A model generated the notes under the pieces. It was given only the letters and a program-made list of their open reading frames with translations. It made no database searches and had not been told where the DNA came from. This document shows, one piece after another, positions 6,837-14,933 of a stretch of DNA of 41,157 bases; the first letter of the stretch is position 1; each line of letters begins with the position of its first letter. The translations under genes and the position numbers were made by a program. Source of the DNA: Lachnospiraceae bacterium (GTDB lineage Bacteria; Bacillota; Clostridia; Lachnospirales; Lachnospiraceae); contig SFDP01000030.1 of the NCBI GenBank assembly GCA_004558185.1, positions 1-41,157 on the forward strand, given 5' to 3'.

Positions 6837-7748
6837 CTATTCCTCATCAAACTTTAATTCCATGCTCATTCCGTCTCTTGCCGCAACGGCTTGCGGGAAT
6901 ATCTCTCTTACCTTATCCATATATTCCTCCGGGCGGGTCAGAGAAGGGCTGTAATGGGTCAGCCACAGCCTTTGCACCCCGGCTTTATGAGCCAGCTCTG
7001 CGGCCTCATAAAAGGTCATATGCTTATACTCTTTGGCCTTTGCCTTCTTTTCCGGTTCTCCATACATTCCTTCACAGATAAATAAATCTGCTCCTCTGGC
7101 ATTGACCGCAATTGCCTCCACCGGCCGGCTGTCCGTACAATAGCTTACCTTGATTCCCTTTCTGGCTTCTCCCATAACCATATCCGGCGTATAGGTTTTC
7201 CCTTCCAGTTCAAGGATTTCCCCCTTTTGCAGACGTCCCCAATACCTTTTCTCCAGCCCCAGCCTTTCGGCTTTAAGGGGATCAAACTTACCGGCCCGGT
7301 TGACTACAATGCTGTAACCGTAGCAGGTCACATTGTGATTTACCTTATAGGCTTCAATCTGAAATCCGTCAAAGCCAATCACCTGGCTGCTGCCCGAAAG
7401 CTCCATGCACCGAATTTCAAAGGGCAGCTCGGGAGCAATTGTCCTTAGGGAATTGACTACTTTAGTCAGACCTTTGGGACCAATCATCAGCAGCGGCTCC
7501 GTTCGTTCTGCATTTCCCATAGTTAACAGCATTCCCGGCAATCCGCTGATGTGATCTGCATGAAAATGGGTAAAGCACATAATTCCGATAGGCTTAGGGC
7601 TCCACCCCTTTTCCTTCATGGCGATCTGGGTTCCTTCTCCGCAATCGATGAGAATACTTTGTCCATTGTAGCGTGCCATCAGAGAGGTCAGCCACCGATA
7701 GGGCAGGGGCATCATTCCTCCGGTACCCAGCAAACATATATCCAGCAT
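6837..7748 (-). CDS. rnz: Ribonuclease Z (tRNA 3' endonuclease)
   Basis: A metallo-beta-lactamase-fold endonuclease that removes the 3' trailer from CCA-less tRNA precursors. The 303-residue protein has the HxHxDH zinc motif at residues 61-66 (HFHADH), an N-terminal LGTGG, a conserved PxKG segment, and a late LTHYSPS histidine motif, giving the usual short-form RNase Z layout. It sits inside the tsa cluster. The two tRNA-Ser genes at the end of the same strand both lack an encoded CCA, so they are natural substrates. Confidence 0.95.
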   Translation of the reverse strand: MLDICLLGTGGMMPLPYRWLTSLMARYNGQSILIDCGEGTQIAMKEKGWSPKPIGIMCFTHFHADHISGLPGMLLTMGNAERTEPLLMIGPKGLTKVVNSLRTIAPELPFEIRCMELSGSSQVIGFDGFQIEAYKVNHNVTCYGYSIVVNRAGKFDPLKAERLGLEKRYWGRLQKGEILELEGKTYTPDMVMGEARKGIKVSYCTDSRPVEAIAVNARGADLFICEGMYGEPEKKAKAKEYKHMTFYEAAELAHKAGVQRLWLTHYSPSLTRPEEYMDKVREIFPQAVAARDGMSMELKFDEE

Positions 7749-7797
7749 ATTCAGAAACCTTTCTTTCTCCTATTTTCGTCATCATTTAGATTAATCT

Positions 7798-8052
7798 TTA
7801 TAGAAATTCCCTGGTTTCGGTAATTCGAACAGGCTCCTTAAAGCCTTTGATCCATAAGTCAAAACACTCTTCACACAAATCCAGACTATAAATATAGCCA
7901 TCCTTTTCACTAAAATAGTCAAAGGCATACTCTGCTGAAAAGCATCCTTCCTTCAATATTCCATCTTCTACCTTGAGTCTTTTTCCGCATTGATTACAAA
8001 CCACTTGCTCAAGCTCAGATTCCCAGGTTTCTTTCTCTTTAAAAATTTGCAT
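7798..8052 (-). CDS. Small cysteine-containing hypothetical protein
   Basis: An 84-residue acidic protein with CNQCGKRL (Cys19, Cys22) and, further on, CEECFDLW, a CxxC-N~37-CxxC arrangement that suggests a single zinc-binding site. A well-placed GGAAGGGA ribosome-binding site precedes 8052. It lies between rimI and rnz in the same direction, so it is part of the tsa cluster. I do not recognise the family; a role linked to tRNA or protein modification is only guilt by association. Confidence 0.7.
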   Translation of the reverse strand: MQIFKEKETWESELEQVVCNQCGKRLKVEDGILKEGCFSAEYAFDYFSEKDGYIYSLDLCEECFDLWIKGFKEPVRITETREFL

Positions 8053-8134
8053 TGGCAGTCCCTTCCTTCTACTGTATCCGATTATTTTTCCCTCTTTCAG
8101 TATACAATATCCTGCTCCTTACAGCAGTGGAAAA

Positions 8135-8587
8135 TTATCCATGTACTGCCTGTCTCTTCCACATTATTAGAGCATCCTCAGTGGGTTTTTCATAAAAATT
8201 TTTTCGAACTCCCTCCTCCTTAAAACCCAGGCTGTGGTACAGCCTTATTGCCGCCTGATTGCTGCATCTGACCTCAAGAGTAAAGGCCGATATCCCTCTG
8301 GCGGCACCTTCCTCTAAAAGCCTCAGCAGCAGCCGTTTGCCAATACCCTTTTGGCGGAAGTCAGGTGCTGTCACTACGTTGGTGATCTCCCCCTCTCCCA
8401 CGATTTCCCGCAGTCCACAGCTGGCCACCACCTGTTCTCCTATCAGAGCTACCAGGTAGCAGGCAGATGGATTTTCAATCATTTCCAGGAAGGATTCCCG
8501 ATGCCAGGGCATGGAAAAGGCTTCTTCCTCCAGGATACATACCTGGTCTACCCATTGGGGAGTAAGAGGGCAAATCCTGATGTCCAT
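8135..8587 (-). CDS. rimI: Ribosomal protein S18 alanine N-acetyltransferase
   Basis: A GNAT-fold acetyltransferase expected to acetylate the N-terminal alanine of ribosomal protein S18. The acetyl-CoA binding motif A (RQKGIGKRLL, about residues 78-87) and the C-terminal NQAAIRLYHSLGFKEEGVRKNFY segment are typical of RimI. I take the ATG at 8587 because GAGAGG lies 7 bp upstream; the ATG at 8590 is almost equally possible, giving 150 or 151 residues. The initiation region carries the GCTGC/GCAGC hairpin seen before several other genes. Its place next to tsaB is the classical bacterial arrangement. Confidence 0.92.
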   Translation of the reverse strand: MDIRICPLTPQWVDQVCILEEEAFSMPWHRESFLEMIENPSACYLVALIGEQVVASCGLREIVGEGEITNVVTAPDFRQKGIGKRLLLRLLEEGAARGISAFTLEVRCSNQAAIRLYHSLGFKEEGVRKNFYEKPTEDALIMWKRQAVHG

Positions 8588-8604
8588 CATTTTTCCTCTC
8601 ATTC

Positions 8605-8620
8605 TGCTGCTTTAGCAGCA
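8605..8620 (-). promoter_or_regulatory. GCAGC hairpin ahead of the rimI ribosome-binding site
   Basis: A perfect 6-bp stem TGCTGC/GCAGCA with a 4-nt loop, followed on the minus strand by GAATGAGAGG and the rimI start. The same hairpin-plus-motif occurs before popT and the HD-domain gene and, in degraded form, before hisC. Confidence 0.5.
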
Positions 8621-8660
8621 TTTTAATCACAGGGACTTTGTGCATCAGCCGGATCCTGGG

Positions 8661-8683
8661 TTGAAAGAATCTAATTCTTTCAA
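8661..8683 (-). other. Perfect hairpin between tsaB and rimI
   Basis: TTGAAAGAAT, three-base loop, then the exact complement, two bases beyond the tsaB stop codon. No T-run follows on the minus strand, so it is more likely an mRNA-processing or stabilising hairpin than a full terminator. Confidence 0.6.
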
Positions 8684-8685
8684 GC

Positions 8686-9402
8686 TTACCCCTTCTTTGC
8701 TTCATTTCTTTCCCGCTCTGCCTGAGAGGGTCTCAAGTATTCCGGCTGATGCTGTCCTGCTTCCTCCAGCCTTCCTCCGGCAATGTAGCTAAGAGCCAGC
8801 ACGCCCAATGCTGCCGCCCGCTGCCGGTTGCAGCTTGCCGGAGCAAAGCTGTAGGCCACCTGCAATCGCTCTTCAATCTGCGCCCTGAATACCGGAACTC
8901 CGTCTCCCAGAAAAATGACCTCTCTTCCCAGTCGGTTGATTTCCTCCAGAATTTCTTTCAGGGCCACTGCACACTGGGGCTTTATGATCTGCATTTCATA
9001 TCCGTCTCCCTCCCTGGCAAACGTATATAAGCCCGTATAGGTCTGGTTTCTTCTGGCATCCATCAAAGGGCAGATCAAGGCCTGACAGCCATATAAATTA
9101 TAAGCCAGACCATCTACTGTCGGTACCCCCACCAGAGGCTTGTTCAGTGCCATACCCAATCCCTTGGCCGTGGCACTGCCAATACGAAGTCCGGTAAATG
9201 ACCCCGGTCCTTTTGCTACTGCAATGGCATCCACCGTTGTCAGATCCAGCTCAATTATCCTGCTGATTTCCTCCAGCATGGGAAGCAGGGTCTGGGAATG
9301 TGTTTTTTTATATTGTATCGTATACTCTGCCACCAGATTCTCATCCTCTAAAACTGCCACGCTGGCCACCAGGCCGGAGCTGTCCAGAGCTAAAACTTTC
9401 AT
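8686..9402 (-). CDS. tsaB: tRNA threonylcarbamoyladenosine biosynthesis protein TsaB
   Basis: Non-catalytic ASKHA-fold partner of TsaD in the t6A complex. The 238-residue protein begins MKVLALDSSG and has the hallmark KGPGSFTGLRIG at residues 64-75, with the phosphate-1 type N-terminus (ALDSSGLVASVAV). Slightly longer than typical TsaB (about 220-235). It follows tsaE after 60 bp and precedes rimI after 98 bp. AGGAAAGGA lies upstream of the start at 9402. Confidence 0.95.
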   Translation of the reverse strand: MKVLALDSSGLVASVAVLEDENLVAEYTIQYKKTHSQTLLPMLEEISRIIELDLTTVDAIAVAKGPGSFTGLRIGSATAKGLGMALNKPLVGVPTVDGLAYNLYGCQALICPLMDARRNQTYTGLYTFAREGDGYEMQIIKPQCAVALKEILEEINRLGREVIFLGDGVPVFRAQIEERLQVAYSFAPASCNRQRAAALGVLALSYIAGGRLEEAGQHQPEYLRPSQAERERNEAKKG

Positions 9403-9462
9403 TCTATGATTATCCTTTCCTCAGCATCTTAGTATTGGACAACAGTTCCATCTCAGCACAGA

Positions 9463-9906
9463 TTATTGATATACCGTTGTTCTTGTGATCCGCCGATAGT
9501 CAACTCCCTTGTTTAGGTCTTTTTCCAGACGTATCTCCTGATACTCGGGCGGCAGGATATCCCGGATCAGATCTGCCCATTCGATCAGGGTCACTCCTCC
9601 TGAATACAGATAATCCTCATATCCGATTTCTTCCATTTCCTCCACATCACCAATGCGATATACGTCAAAGTGATAAAGGGGAAGTCTCCCGCCTTCATAA
9701 ACCTGTACAATCGTAAATGTGGGGCTGGATACAGGCTCATCGATTCCCAATCCTGCAGCCACACCCTTGGTCAGGGCCGTTTTCCCTGCTCCCAAATCCC
9801 CAATAATGCTATAGACTTCTCCGGGCTTTGCTTCACTGCCGATTTTTACGCCCAGTGCAAAGGTATCTGCCTCACTCCTGCTTTCCAGAATCAGCTTTTC
9901 TTCCAT
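9463..9906 (-). CDS. tsaE: tRNA threonylcarbamoyladenosine biosynthesis ATPase TsaE
   Basis: P-loop ATPase that drives turnover of the TsaB-TsaD t6A complex. The 147-residue product has Walker A GDLGAGKT at residues 36-43, the SSPTFTIVQVY switch segment (60-70), YHFDVYR (78-84) and LIEWAD (107-112), all TsaE signatures. The ATG at 9906 is preferred because GGAGG lies 9 bp upstream and the product then matches family length; the in-frame ATG at 9954 would add 16 residues with no homology to the family. Confidence 0.95.
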   Translation of the reverse strand: MEEKLILESRSEADTFALGVKIGSEAKPGEVYSIIGDLGAGKTALTKGVAAGLGIDEPVSSPTFTIVQVYEGGRLPLYHFDVYRIGDVEEMEEIGYEDYLYSGGVTLIEWADLIRDILPPEYQEIRLEKDLNKGVDYRRITRTTVYQ

Positions 9907-9967
9907 TGCTTCTTTCCTCCATTTCGAGGTGTCACGGGTTCTTGTTAAACCCATCAGACAGTTCTCC

Positions 9968-10447
9968 TCAGGCTTTAATCTTTACCTTTTTCGGCGGCAT
10001 ATGTCTGGAGATCATCTCAATAACTGCCGCCTGCTGATCCCCCAGGTCTGACCGGGGAAAAATCGAAGCCTTAACCGAAGAGGTGTATAAAATAATGCTT
10101 TTTGACGTGGACACTGCCTTATACATATCCTCCCACTTCTGGAATTCTTTCGCTTCCTTCTGGGAGATTTCCACTCCCTCCTGTGTCATCCGATAGTGCA
10201 GCGGCTCCTTGAAGGCCGGTGTATTCAGCATCTGCTGTCTGCTTCTTAAAAACAGGCTCCAGGGCAGATAGGCCAGAATCACTATTCCGGCAATCAGATA
10301 GATCACATAGCCCGTGGCTGCAAACCCAACCAAAATCAGTGCTCCTACAGCAGTTCCCAAAACACCTGAAAAGCTGGAATAGGTGTGATGCAGCATATAA
10401 TCATACAGAACCCCGGCATCTATCCTCACATCGAATTCGATTTCCAT
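9968..10447 (-). CDS. YcxB-like membrane protein
   Basis: A 159-residue protein with an N-terminal beta strand region (EIEFDVRIDAG), two adjacent membrane helices (about residues 30-50 and 53-70), and a C-terminal soluble domain with PLHYRMTQEGVEIS and FQKWEDMYKAVSTSKSIILYTS, the pattern of the YcxB-like family (PF14317). The start at 10447 has AAAGGA 8 bp upstream; an ORF extension to 10531 has none. It is the first gene of the tsaE-tsaB-rimI direction, 61 bp before tsaE. Function of the family is not established. Confidence 0.75.
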   Translation of the reverse strand: MEIEFDVRIDAGVLYDYMLHHTYSSFSGVLGTAVGALILVGFAATGYVIYLIAGIVILAYLPWSLFLRSRQQMLNTPAFKEPLHYRMTQEGVEISQKEAKEFQKWEDMYKAVSTSKSIILYTSSVKASIFPRSDLGDQQAAVIEMISRHMPPKKVKIKA

Positions 10448-10795
10448 TTCTGTTTTCCTTTCTTTTCGTTTGTTACAAAAGCTATCCTCATCATTAATTG
10501 CTCCGGCTAAACGCTTGTCTCCGGAAGCCACTCAAAGTTTCCGATGAAGCCGTGTTCTCATTATATGATACCAGGGTCAAAAGCCCCTAACTATGATACC
10601 TACGGATTGTTACGTACTTCGTACTCCCACAATCCTGCAAAATATTCGCATATCGTGGTGCTTACTTTTCCGTACAGTTTTTTTCCCAATCCTCTTATCG
10701 GATTTACTGTCATAAACCCACAGCCGGCTGCGTATGATGTAAAAAACAAGGCGGCGGCCTGTGCCCTCGCCCAAGGAATGGAGCGAACAGCAGAC
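10448..10795. other. Intergenic region between divergent genes, with a dispersed box
   Basis: About 350 bp without a convincing gene, although an ORF in the plus frame runs through it into the downstream gene. It holds one copy of the ATGATACCAGGGTCAAAAG box (10560-10583) and a short hairpin near 10610-10640 (TTGT...ACAA around GTAC repeats). I find no clear promoter for the YcxB/tsaE direction. Confidence 0.5.
10560..10583 (-). repeat. Dispersed box, ATGATACCAGGGTCAAAAG type, copy 1
   Basis: Shares ATATGATACCAGGGTCAAAAG-type sequence with 41011-41033 (identical over 19 bp) and a diverged copy at 21261-21282. All three lie upstream of minus-strand genes. Confidence 0.65.
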
Positions 10796-11224
10796 ATGAA
10801 TAAAAAAGCAAAAATTGTCGTATTACACTTAAAGGAGCTGATTTACACCGGAATTTTTCTGATTTTGGGAATTCTTTTCGTGATTCTTCTGGTGATGATG
10901 TTTTCTCCCCGCAAGGATTCCGCCGCTGCCACCTCTCTCTATACTCCCGGCCAATACACCACCTCGCTTACCTTTAACGGAAACGTAGTGGATGTCAAGG
11001 TAACTGTGGATGAAGACAAAATCACCTCCATCTCTCTGGACAATCTGGAGGAAACGGTTTCTGTCATGTATCCTCTCATGGAGCCTGCCCTGGAGGATTT
11101 ATCTTCCCAGATACTGGCCTCGCAGTCTCTGGATAACATCACCTATTCCAATGACAATAAGTACACCTCCATGCTGCTTCTGGATGCCATAGCTTCCTCG
11201 TTAGAGCAGGCAAGAAAGGAATAG
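10796..11224 (+). CDS. Membrane-anchored protein, FMN-binding-domain-like
   Basis: A 142-residue protein with a basic N-terminus, one membrane helix (about residues 15-39) and an extracytoplasmic domain that starts YTPGQYTTSLTFNGNVVDVKVTVDEDKITSISL, which resembles the beta-strand core of FMN_bind (PF04205) proteins. The flavin-attachment motif (S/T)GAT is not evident, so flavin binding is doubtful. The start is chosen by the hydrophobic N-terminus; the ribosome-binding site is weak (GGAG 12 bp away). Convergent with nadE, sharing one terminator. The only plus-strand gene in the region. Confidence 0.6.
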   Translation: MNKKAKIVVLHLKELIYTGIFLILGILFVILLVMMFSPRKDSAAATSLYTPGQYTTSLTFNGNVVDVKVTVDEDKITSISLDNLEETVSVMYPLMEPALEDLSSQILASQSLDNITYSNDNKYTSMLLLDAIASSLEQARKE

Positions 11225-11231
11225 AAAATAG

Positions 11232-11260
11232 GGAGGGACGGATTTCAGTCCAGTCCCTCC
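11232..11260. terminator. Convergent terminator overlapping the nadE stop
   Basis: GGAGGGAC/GTCCCTCC forms a perfect 8-bp stem with an inner GGA/TCC pairing. The nadE stop codon (11245-11247) lies in the loop, so the last nadE codons form one arm. A T-rich tract (CTATTTTCTATT) follows on the minus strand. Confidence 0.7.
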
Positions 11261-13164
11261 AACTGCTCAAGCCACAATCCCGCTGCTGCATCCGATGGCA
11301 TACGCAAATCTCCTCTGGGAGACAATGCCACACTTCCCACCTTGGGACCATCGGGCAGACAGGAACGTTTAAAGTGTTGACTGAAAAATCTGCGGTAGAA
11401 GGTCTTCAGCCATTTTAGTATGACACCTTTGTCATGTTCTTTTTCAAAAGCACTGACAGCCAGTACATAGATTTTCTTCGGCGAAAATCCCCAACGAAGC
11501 ATATAATACAAGAAGAAGTCATGAAGCTCATAGGGTCCTACCAGATCCTCTGTTTTCTGTGAAATAGCTCCTTCTACAGGAGGAAGAAGCTCCGGGCTGA
11601 CAGGTGTGTCAAGCACATCCAGAAGTACCTTTCTCAGCACTTCCTCCCCACAAGTATCCGCATAATAGCTCACCAGATGACGTACCAGGGTTTTGGGCAC
11701 TCCTGCATTTACCCCATACATGGACATATGGTCACCATTGTAGGTCGCCCAGCCCAGGGCCAGCTCTGACATATCTCCCGTTCCAATGACCAGCCCGTTC
11801 TCCCTGTTGGCAATGTCCATCAGCACCTGAGTTCTCTCTCTTGCCTGACTGTTTTCATAGGTAACATTATGGTTGCCTTCCTCCTGCCTGATATCTTTAA
11901 AATGCTGCAGAACAGCTTCCCTGATGTCTACCTCTTCCAGAGTAGTCCCCAGAGTGACTGCCAGCTTACAGGCATTTTCATAGGTGCGATCCGTTGTTCC
12001 AAAGCAGGGCATGGTGACAGAACGAATATTGGCTCTGGGCAATCCCAGCAGGTCAAAGGCTCTGACGGTTACCAAAAGAGCCAGCGTAGAATCCAGTCCT
12101 CCGGAAATCCCTATGACCGCATACTGACAGCCGGTATGGCTGTAACGTTTTTTCAGTCCGTAGGACTGTATCGACAAAATGTCCTCACAGCGCTGCTGCC
12201 TTTCTTCCTTATTTTCCGGTACAAAGGGGAAACGGGCAACCTCTCTTTCCAGCCTGAGACTTTCCTTGTCCCCGGCTTCTTTCAGCTCAAAGCCTACCTT
12301 CGTCATCCCTTCCTGGGAGCACCAGGTATTCATTCGCCTTCTTTCATGATCCAGACGTTCCAAATCAATATCGGCATAAACAGCAGTATCCTCGAACCGT
12401 ACCCCTTCTGCCAGAATCGTTCCGTTTTCCGCAATAATATTATGACCGGCAAAGACCAGATCCTGTGTGGACTCCCCTTCTCCTGCACAGGCATACACAT
12501 AGGCTGCCGTCAGCCGGGCACTGGTTGAGCGAACCAGACTTTTTCGATAGCTGTCCTTCAGTATCGTCTCATTGGAGGCAGAAAGATTGACGATGATTTT
12601 TGCTCCTGCACAGGCCAGAGCCGTAGAAGGCGGATCCGCCACCCATAAATCCTCGCAGATTTCACAGCCGATTACCAGCTCTTCCCGCTGGTTGTCCTGA
12701 AAGACGATTCCACTGCCAAACGGGATTTCCTGTCCAAAGGCCAATACCTTCTCCACCTCTTTTTCCCCGGCAGTGAAATGCCTTGCCTCATAAAATTCTC
12801 CATAATTGGGAATATTCCGTTTGGGAATCAGAGCCAATACCCTTCCCCTATGCAGCACTGCTGCTACATTATACAGCTTATCTCCCTTCTTCCAGGGAAG
12901 CCCCACAAAGATCAGGGCATTATGCTGACCGGTTTGGTCAGCCAGAATCCCCAACTGCTCCTTACATCCCTCCAGCAGAGTTCTCTGCAAGAATAAATCC
13001 TGACAGGTGAAGCCGCTCAGACACAGCTCCGGCAAAACAATGATTTGTGCCTGTTTTGCTGCGCATTCTTCAATTTTTTTCTGAATCTGCTGTCGATTAA
13101 ACTGTGGGTCTGCCACCCGGATTTCAGGAGTTGCGGCAGCAACCCTTACAAAACCATAGTTCAT
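11245..13164 (-). CDS. nadE: Glutamine-dependent NAD+ synthetase
   Basis: Final step of NAD synthesis: amidates deamido-NAD using ammonia from glutamine. The 639-residue protein has an N-terminal nitrilase-type glutaminase domain (about 1-280) with the catalytic triad region LPELCLSGFTCQDLF (Glu), KRNIPNYGEFYE (Lys) and GCEICEDLW (Cys), and a C-terminal synthetase domain with the PP-loop GISGGLDSTLAL and later GTGDMSELALGW. This is the two-domain bacterial form. Start 13164 is set by GGAGG just upstream. The longer ORF reaching 13260 encodes the upstream fold-back repeat and is not part of the gene. Confidence 0.96.
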   Translation of the reverse strand: MNYGFVRVAAATPEIRVADPQFNRQQIQKKIEECAAKQAQIIVLPELCLSGFTCQDLFLQRTLLEGCKEQLGILADQTGQHNALIFVGLPWKKGDKLYNVAAVLHRGRVLALIPKRNIPNYGEFYEARHFTAGEKEVEKVLAFGQEIPFGSGIVFQDNQREELVIGCEICEDLWVADPPSTALACAGAKIIVNLSASNETILKDSYRKSLVRSTSARLTAAYVYACAGEGESTQDLVFAGHNIIAENGTILAEGVRFEDTAVYADIDLERLDHERRRMNTWCSQEGMTKVGFELKEAGDKESLRLEREVARFPFVPENKEERQQRCEDILSIQSYGLKKRYSHTGCQYAVIGISGGLDSTLALLVTVRAFDLLGLPRANIRSVTMPCFGTTDRTYENACKLAVTLGTTLEEVDIREAVLQHFKDIRQEEGNHNVTYENSQARERTQVLMDIANRENGLVIGTGDMSELALGWATYNGDHMSMYGVNAGVPKTLVRHLVSYYADTCGEEVLRKVLLDVLDTPVSPELLPPVEGAISQKTEDLVGPYELHDFFLYYMLRWGFSPKKIYVLAVSAFEKEHDKGVILKWLKTFYRRFFSQHFKRSCLPDGPKVGSVALSPRGDLRMPSDAAAGLWLEQLEGLD

Positions 13165-13215
13165 ATCTACCTCCATATTGATTCCCATTACGAAGCATTG
13201 ACGCTGAGGAAGGCG

Positions 13216-13296
13216 AGCCGTATTGCAAGTTCTCGTAACTATCCGAACCCCCATTCGCAAGAAAAGCTGTTACACAGCTTTTCTTTCAATACGGCT
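13216..13296 (-). repeat. Fold-back intergenic repeat between hslO and nadE
   Basis: Outer arms AGCCGTATTG (13216-13225) and CAATACGGCT (13287-13296) are exact complements. Inside is a perfect 12-bp hairpin (AAGAAAAGCTGT-TAC-complement, 13259-13285), whose minus-strand side ends in a T-rich run and could terminate transcription. The segment 13235-13283 matches the right half of the repeat at 30084-30174 (GTAACTAT...CCATTCGCAA). The outer right arm abuts the hslO stop codon. Confidence 0.75.
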
Positions 13297-14180
13297 TAGC
13301 CTCTGGCCCGCTTCAGCATAGTTTTTAACTCTTCCACGGAAAATACATAGCTGGAACCGCAAAAATGGCAGTTCAGTTCTATCTCCTTACCTTCCGCAAT
13401 CAGTTCCTCAAGCTCCTGCTTTCCCAGACTGATCAGAGCCTTTTCCACCCGTTCTTTATCACAGTTACAGAAGAATTCCACCGGGCCTTCTTCCAAAATC
13501 TCCGGCGTAAGCCCTTCCAGTAAAAGCTCCAGAAGCTGTTGGGGTGTTTTCCCTTCCTCAAACAGCTTTGTGACGGAATCCACCTTCCCCAGATTACTCT
13601 CCAACCTGGAAATCGTTTCTTCGTCAGCAAATGGCATAAGCTGGATGATAAATCCGCCTGCCTGCTTTACCGTATTCGTTTCTCTGTCCATCAGTACGCC
13701 CAGACCCACCGAAGAGGGAACCTGTTCACTGTTGGCAAAGTAATAGGTTAAATCCTCGGCTATTTCCCCACTTTCCAGAACTGTTTGGCCCACATAGGGC
13801 TCCTTTAGCCCCATATCCTTAATCACACGGAGCATTCCCTTGCCCACAGCCTTAGCCACATCCAGCTTTCCTTTTTCATTGGCTCCGATCATGACCTGGG
13901 GATTTTTCGCATATCCCTTTACATGTCCCAGTGCATCTGCCGTTACTGTGATTCCTCCTATAGGTCCATCTCCTGCAATTTGGAGAGTAAGCATATCCTT
14001 CTCTCCCTTGAGCATCATGCCCATCATGGCTCCTGCAGTCAACAGCCTGCCCAAAGCCGCCGTCACTACAGGACTGGTGTTATGCGCCTTCCTTGCCGCC
14101 TCCACTGTATCCCTTGTTTTCACGGCAAAGGCCCGAATCTGTGCTTCTCCTGCTGTAGCTCTAACGAAATAATCTGCCAT
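13296..14180 (-). CDS. hslO: Redox-regulated chaperone Hsp33
   Basis: A cytoplasmic holdase activated by oxidation of a zinc-bound cysteine cluster. The 294-residue protein shows the N-terminal ADYFVRATAGEAQIRAF start, the GPIGG and GYAKNP motifs, and the C-terminal zinc ligands CNC (Cys238, Cys240) and CHFC (Cys271, Cys274). All four cysteines are intact, so redox switching should work. The start codon follows immediately after the stop of the methyltransferase gene (TAG-ATG), with GAGAGG inside that gene, indicating translational coupling. Confidence 0.95.
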   Translation of the reverse strand: MADYFVRATAGEAQIRAFAVKTRDTVEAARKAHNTSPVVTAALGRLLTAGAMMGMMLKGEKDMLTLQIAGDGPIGGITVTADALGHVKGYAKNPQVMIGANEKGKLDVAKAVGKGMLRVIKDMGLKEPYVGQTVLESGEIAEDLTYYFANSEQVPSSVGLGVLMDRETNTVKQAGGFIIQLMPFADEETISRLESNLGKVDSVTKLFEEGKTPQQLLELLLEGLTPEILEEGPVEFFCNCDKERVEKALISLGKQELEELIAEGKEIELNCHFCGSSYVFSVEELKTMLKRARG

Positions 14181-14933
14181 CTATTTTCCTCTCTCCCTGG
14201 CAATGCAATAAACACGCTCACTGTCTTTGCTCACCGGACCGCCGGTAGCTTCATCGAAGGCTCGAACAAATTCCAAGCCTGCTGCCCTAAGACAGGCTAT
14301 GATCTGAGTAAGTGTATACCCTCTCTGATAATGGTTTTCCCTGAAACGGTGAAAATCATTCCCTTCCTTTCGCACAAAAACAGTTAAATCGTATTCATTG
14401 ATTCCCTCCTCTTCATGATAATAGTTCTCCCAGATAAAGCTGCATTCTTCCCGATTCTCGGCTATGGTGCTGTCTCCGATTATTTCCCGGTATTTATAGT
14501 CGGTATTAAAGTCAAAGATCAGTATACCGCCGGGATCAAGATAATTATTGACCAAACGAAAGGTGGCAGTAATATCCTCTTGCGTAAGAAGATAGTTGAT
14601 GCTGTCACAAACACTGATAATGGCTCTCACCGTACCGTACAGCTCAAATTCCCGCATATCCTGTAAAAGGTAAAGAATGTCCTGCCCTGACCGGTTTCGT
14701 TTTTCCAGTGCAATATTCAGCATGGCCTCTGAGTTGTCCACTCCGATCATCTCGTAGCCGGCCTCTGACAGCAGCTCTGTCAGTGTTCCCGTTCCACAGC
14801 CCAAATCCAACACCAGCCCGTTGGTAAGTCCGAATTCCTTTAAGATCCCCACCAGACGGGCACACCATTCTTCATAAGGGGTCTGATCCATAAAAATATC
14901 ATAAACCCTGGCAAAATCGCCGTATGTGCTCAT
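14181..14933 (-). CDS. Class I SAM-dependent methyltransferase
   Basis: A 250-residue cytoplasmic methyltransferase. Motif I is VLDLGCGTG at residues 41-49, followed by GVDNSEAML (acidic residue binding the SAM ribose), CDSINYLLT (motif post II) and DPGGILIFDFNT (motif IV region). The substrate cannot be deduced; relatives of this form are annotated only as class I methyltransferases. It overlaps popT by one base (TAATG) and abuts hslO, so the three are translationally coupled. Confidence 0.88.
   Translation of the reverse strand: MSTYGDFARVYDIFMDQTPYEEWCARLVGILKEFGLTNGLVLDLGCGTGTLTELLSEAGYEMIGVDNSEAMLNIALEKRNRSGQDILYLLQDMREFELYGTVRAIISVCDSINYLLTQEDITATFRLVNNYLDPGGILIFDFNTDYKYREIIGDSTIAENREECSFIWENYYHEEEGINEYDLTVFVRKEGNDFHRFRENHYQRGYTLTQIIACLRAAGLEFVRAFDEATGGPVSKDSERVYCIARERGK

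Noticed and set aside
10544..10795. N-terminal extension of the plus-strand membrane protein (84 extra residues)
   Set aside because: The extension crosses a dispersed repeat, has no ribosome-binding site and no protein-like pattern; the hydrophobic anchor expected at an N-terminus begins after 10796.
13165..13260. N-terminal extension of nadE
   Set aside because: It encodes the fold-back repeat, and GGAGG just before 13164 marks the true start.
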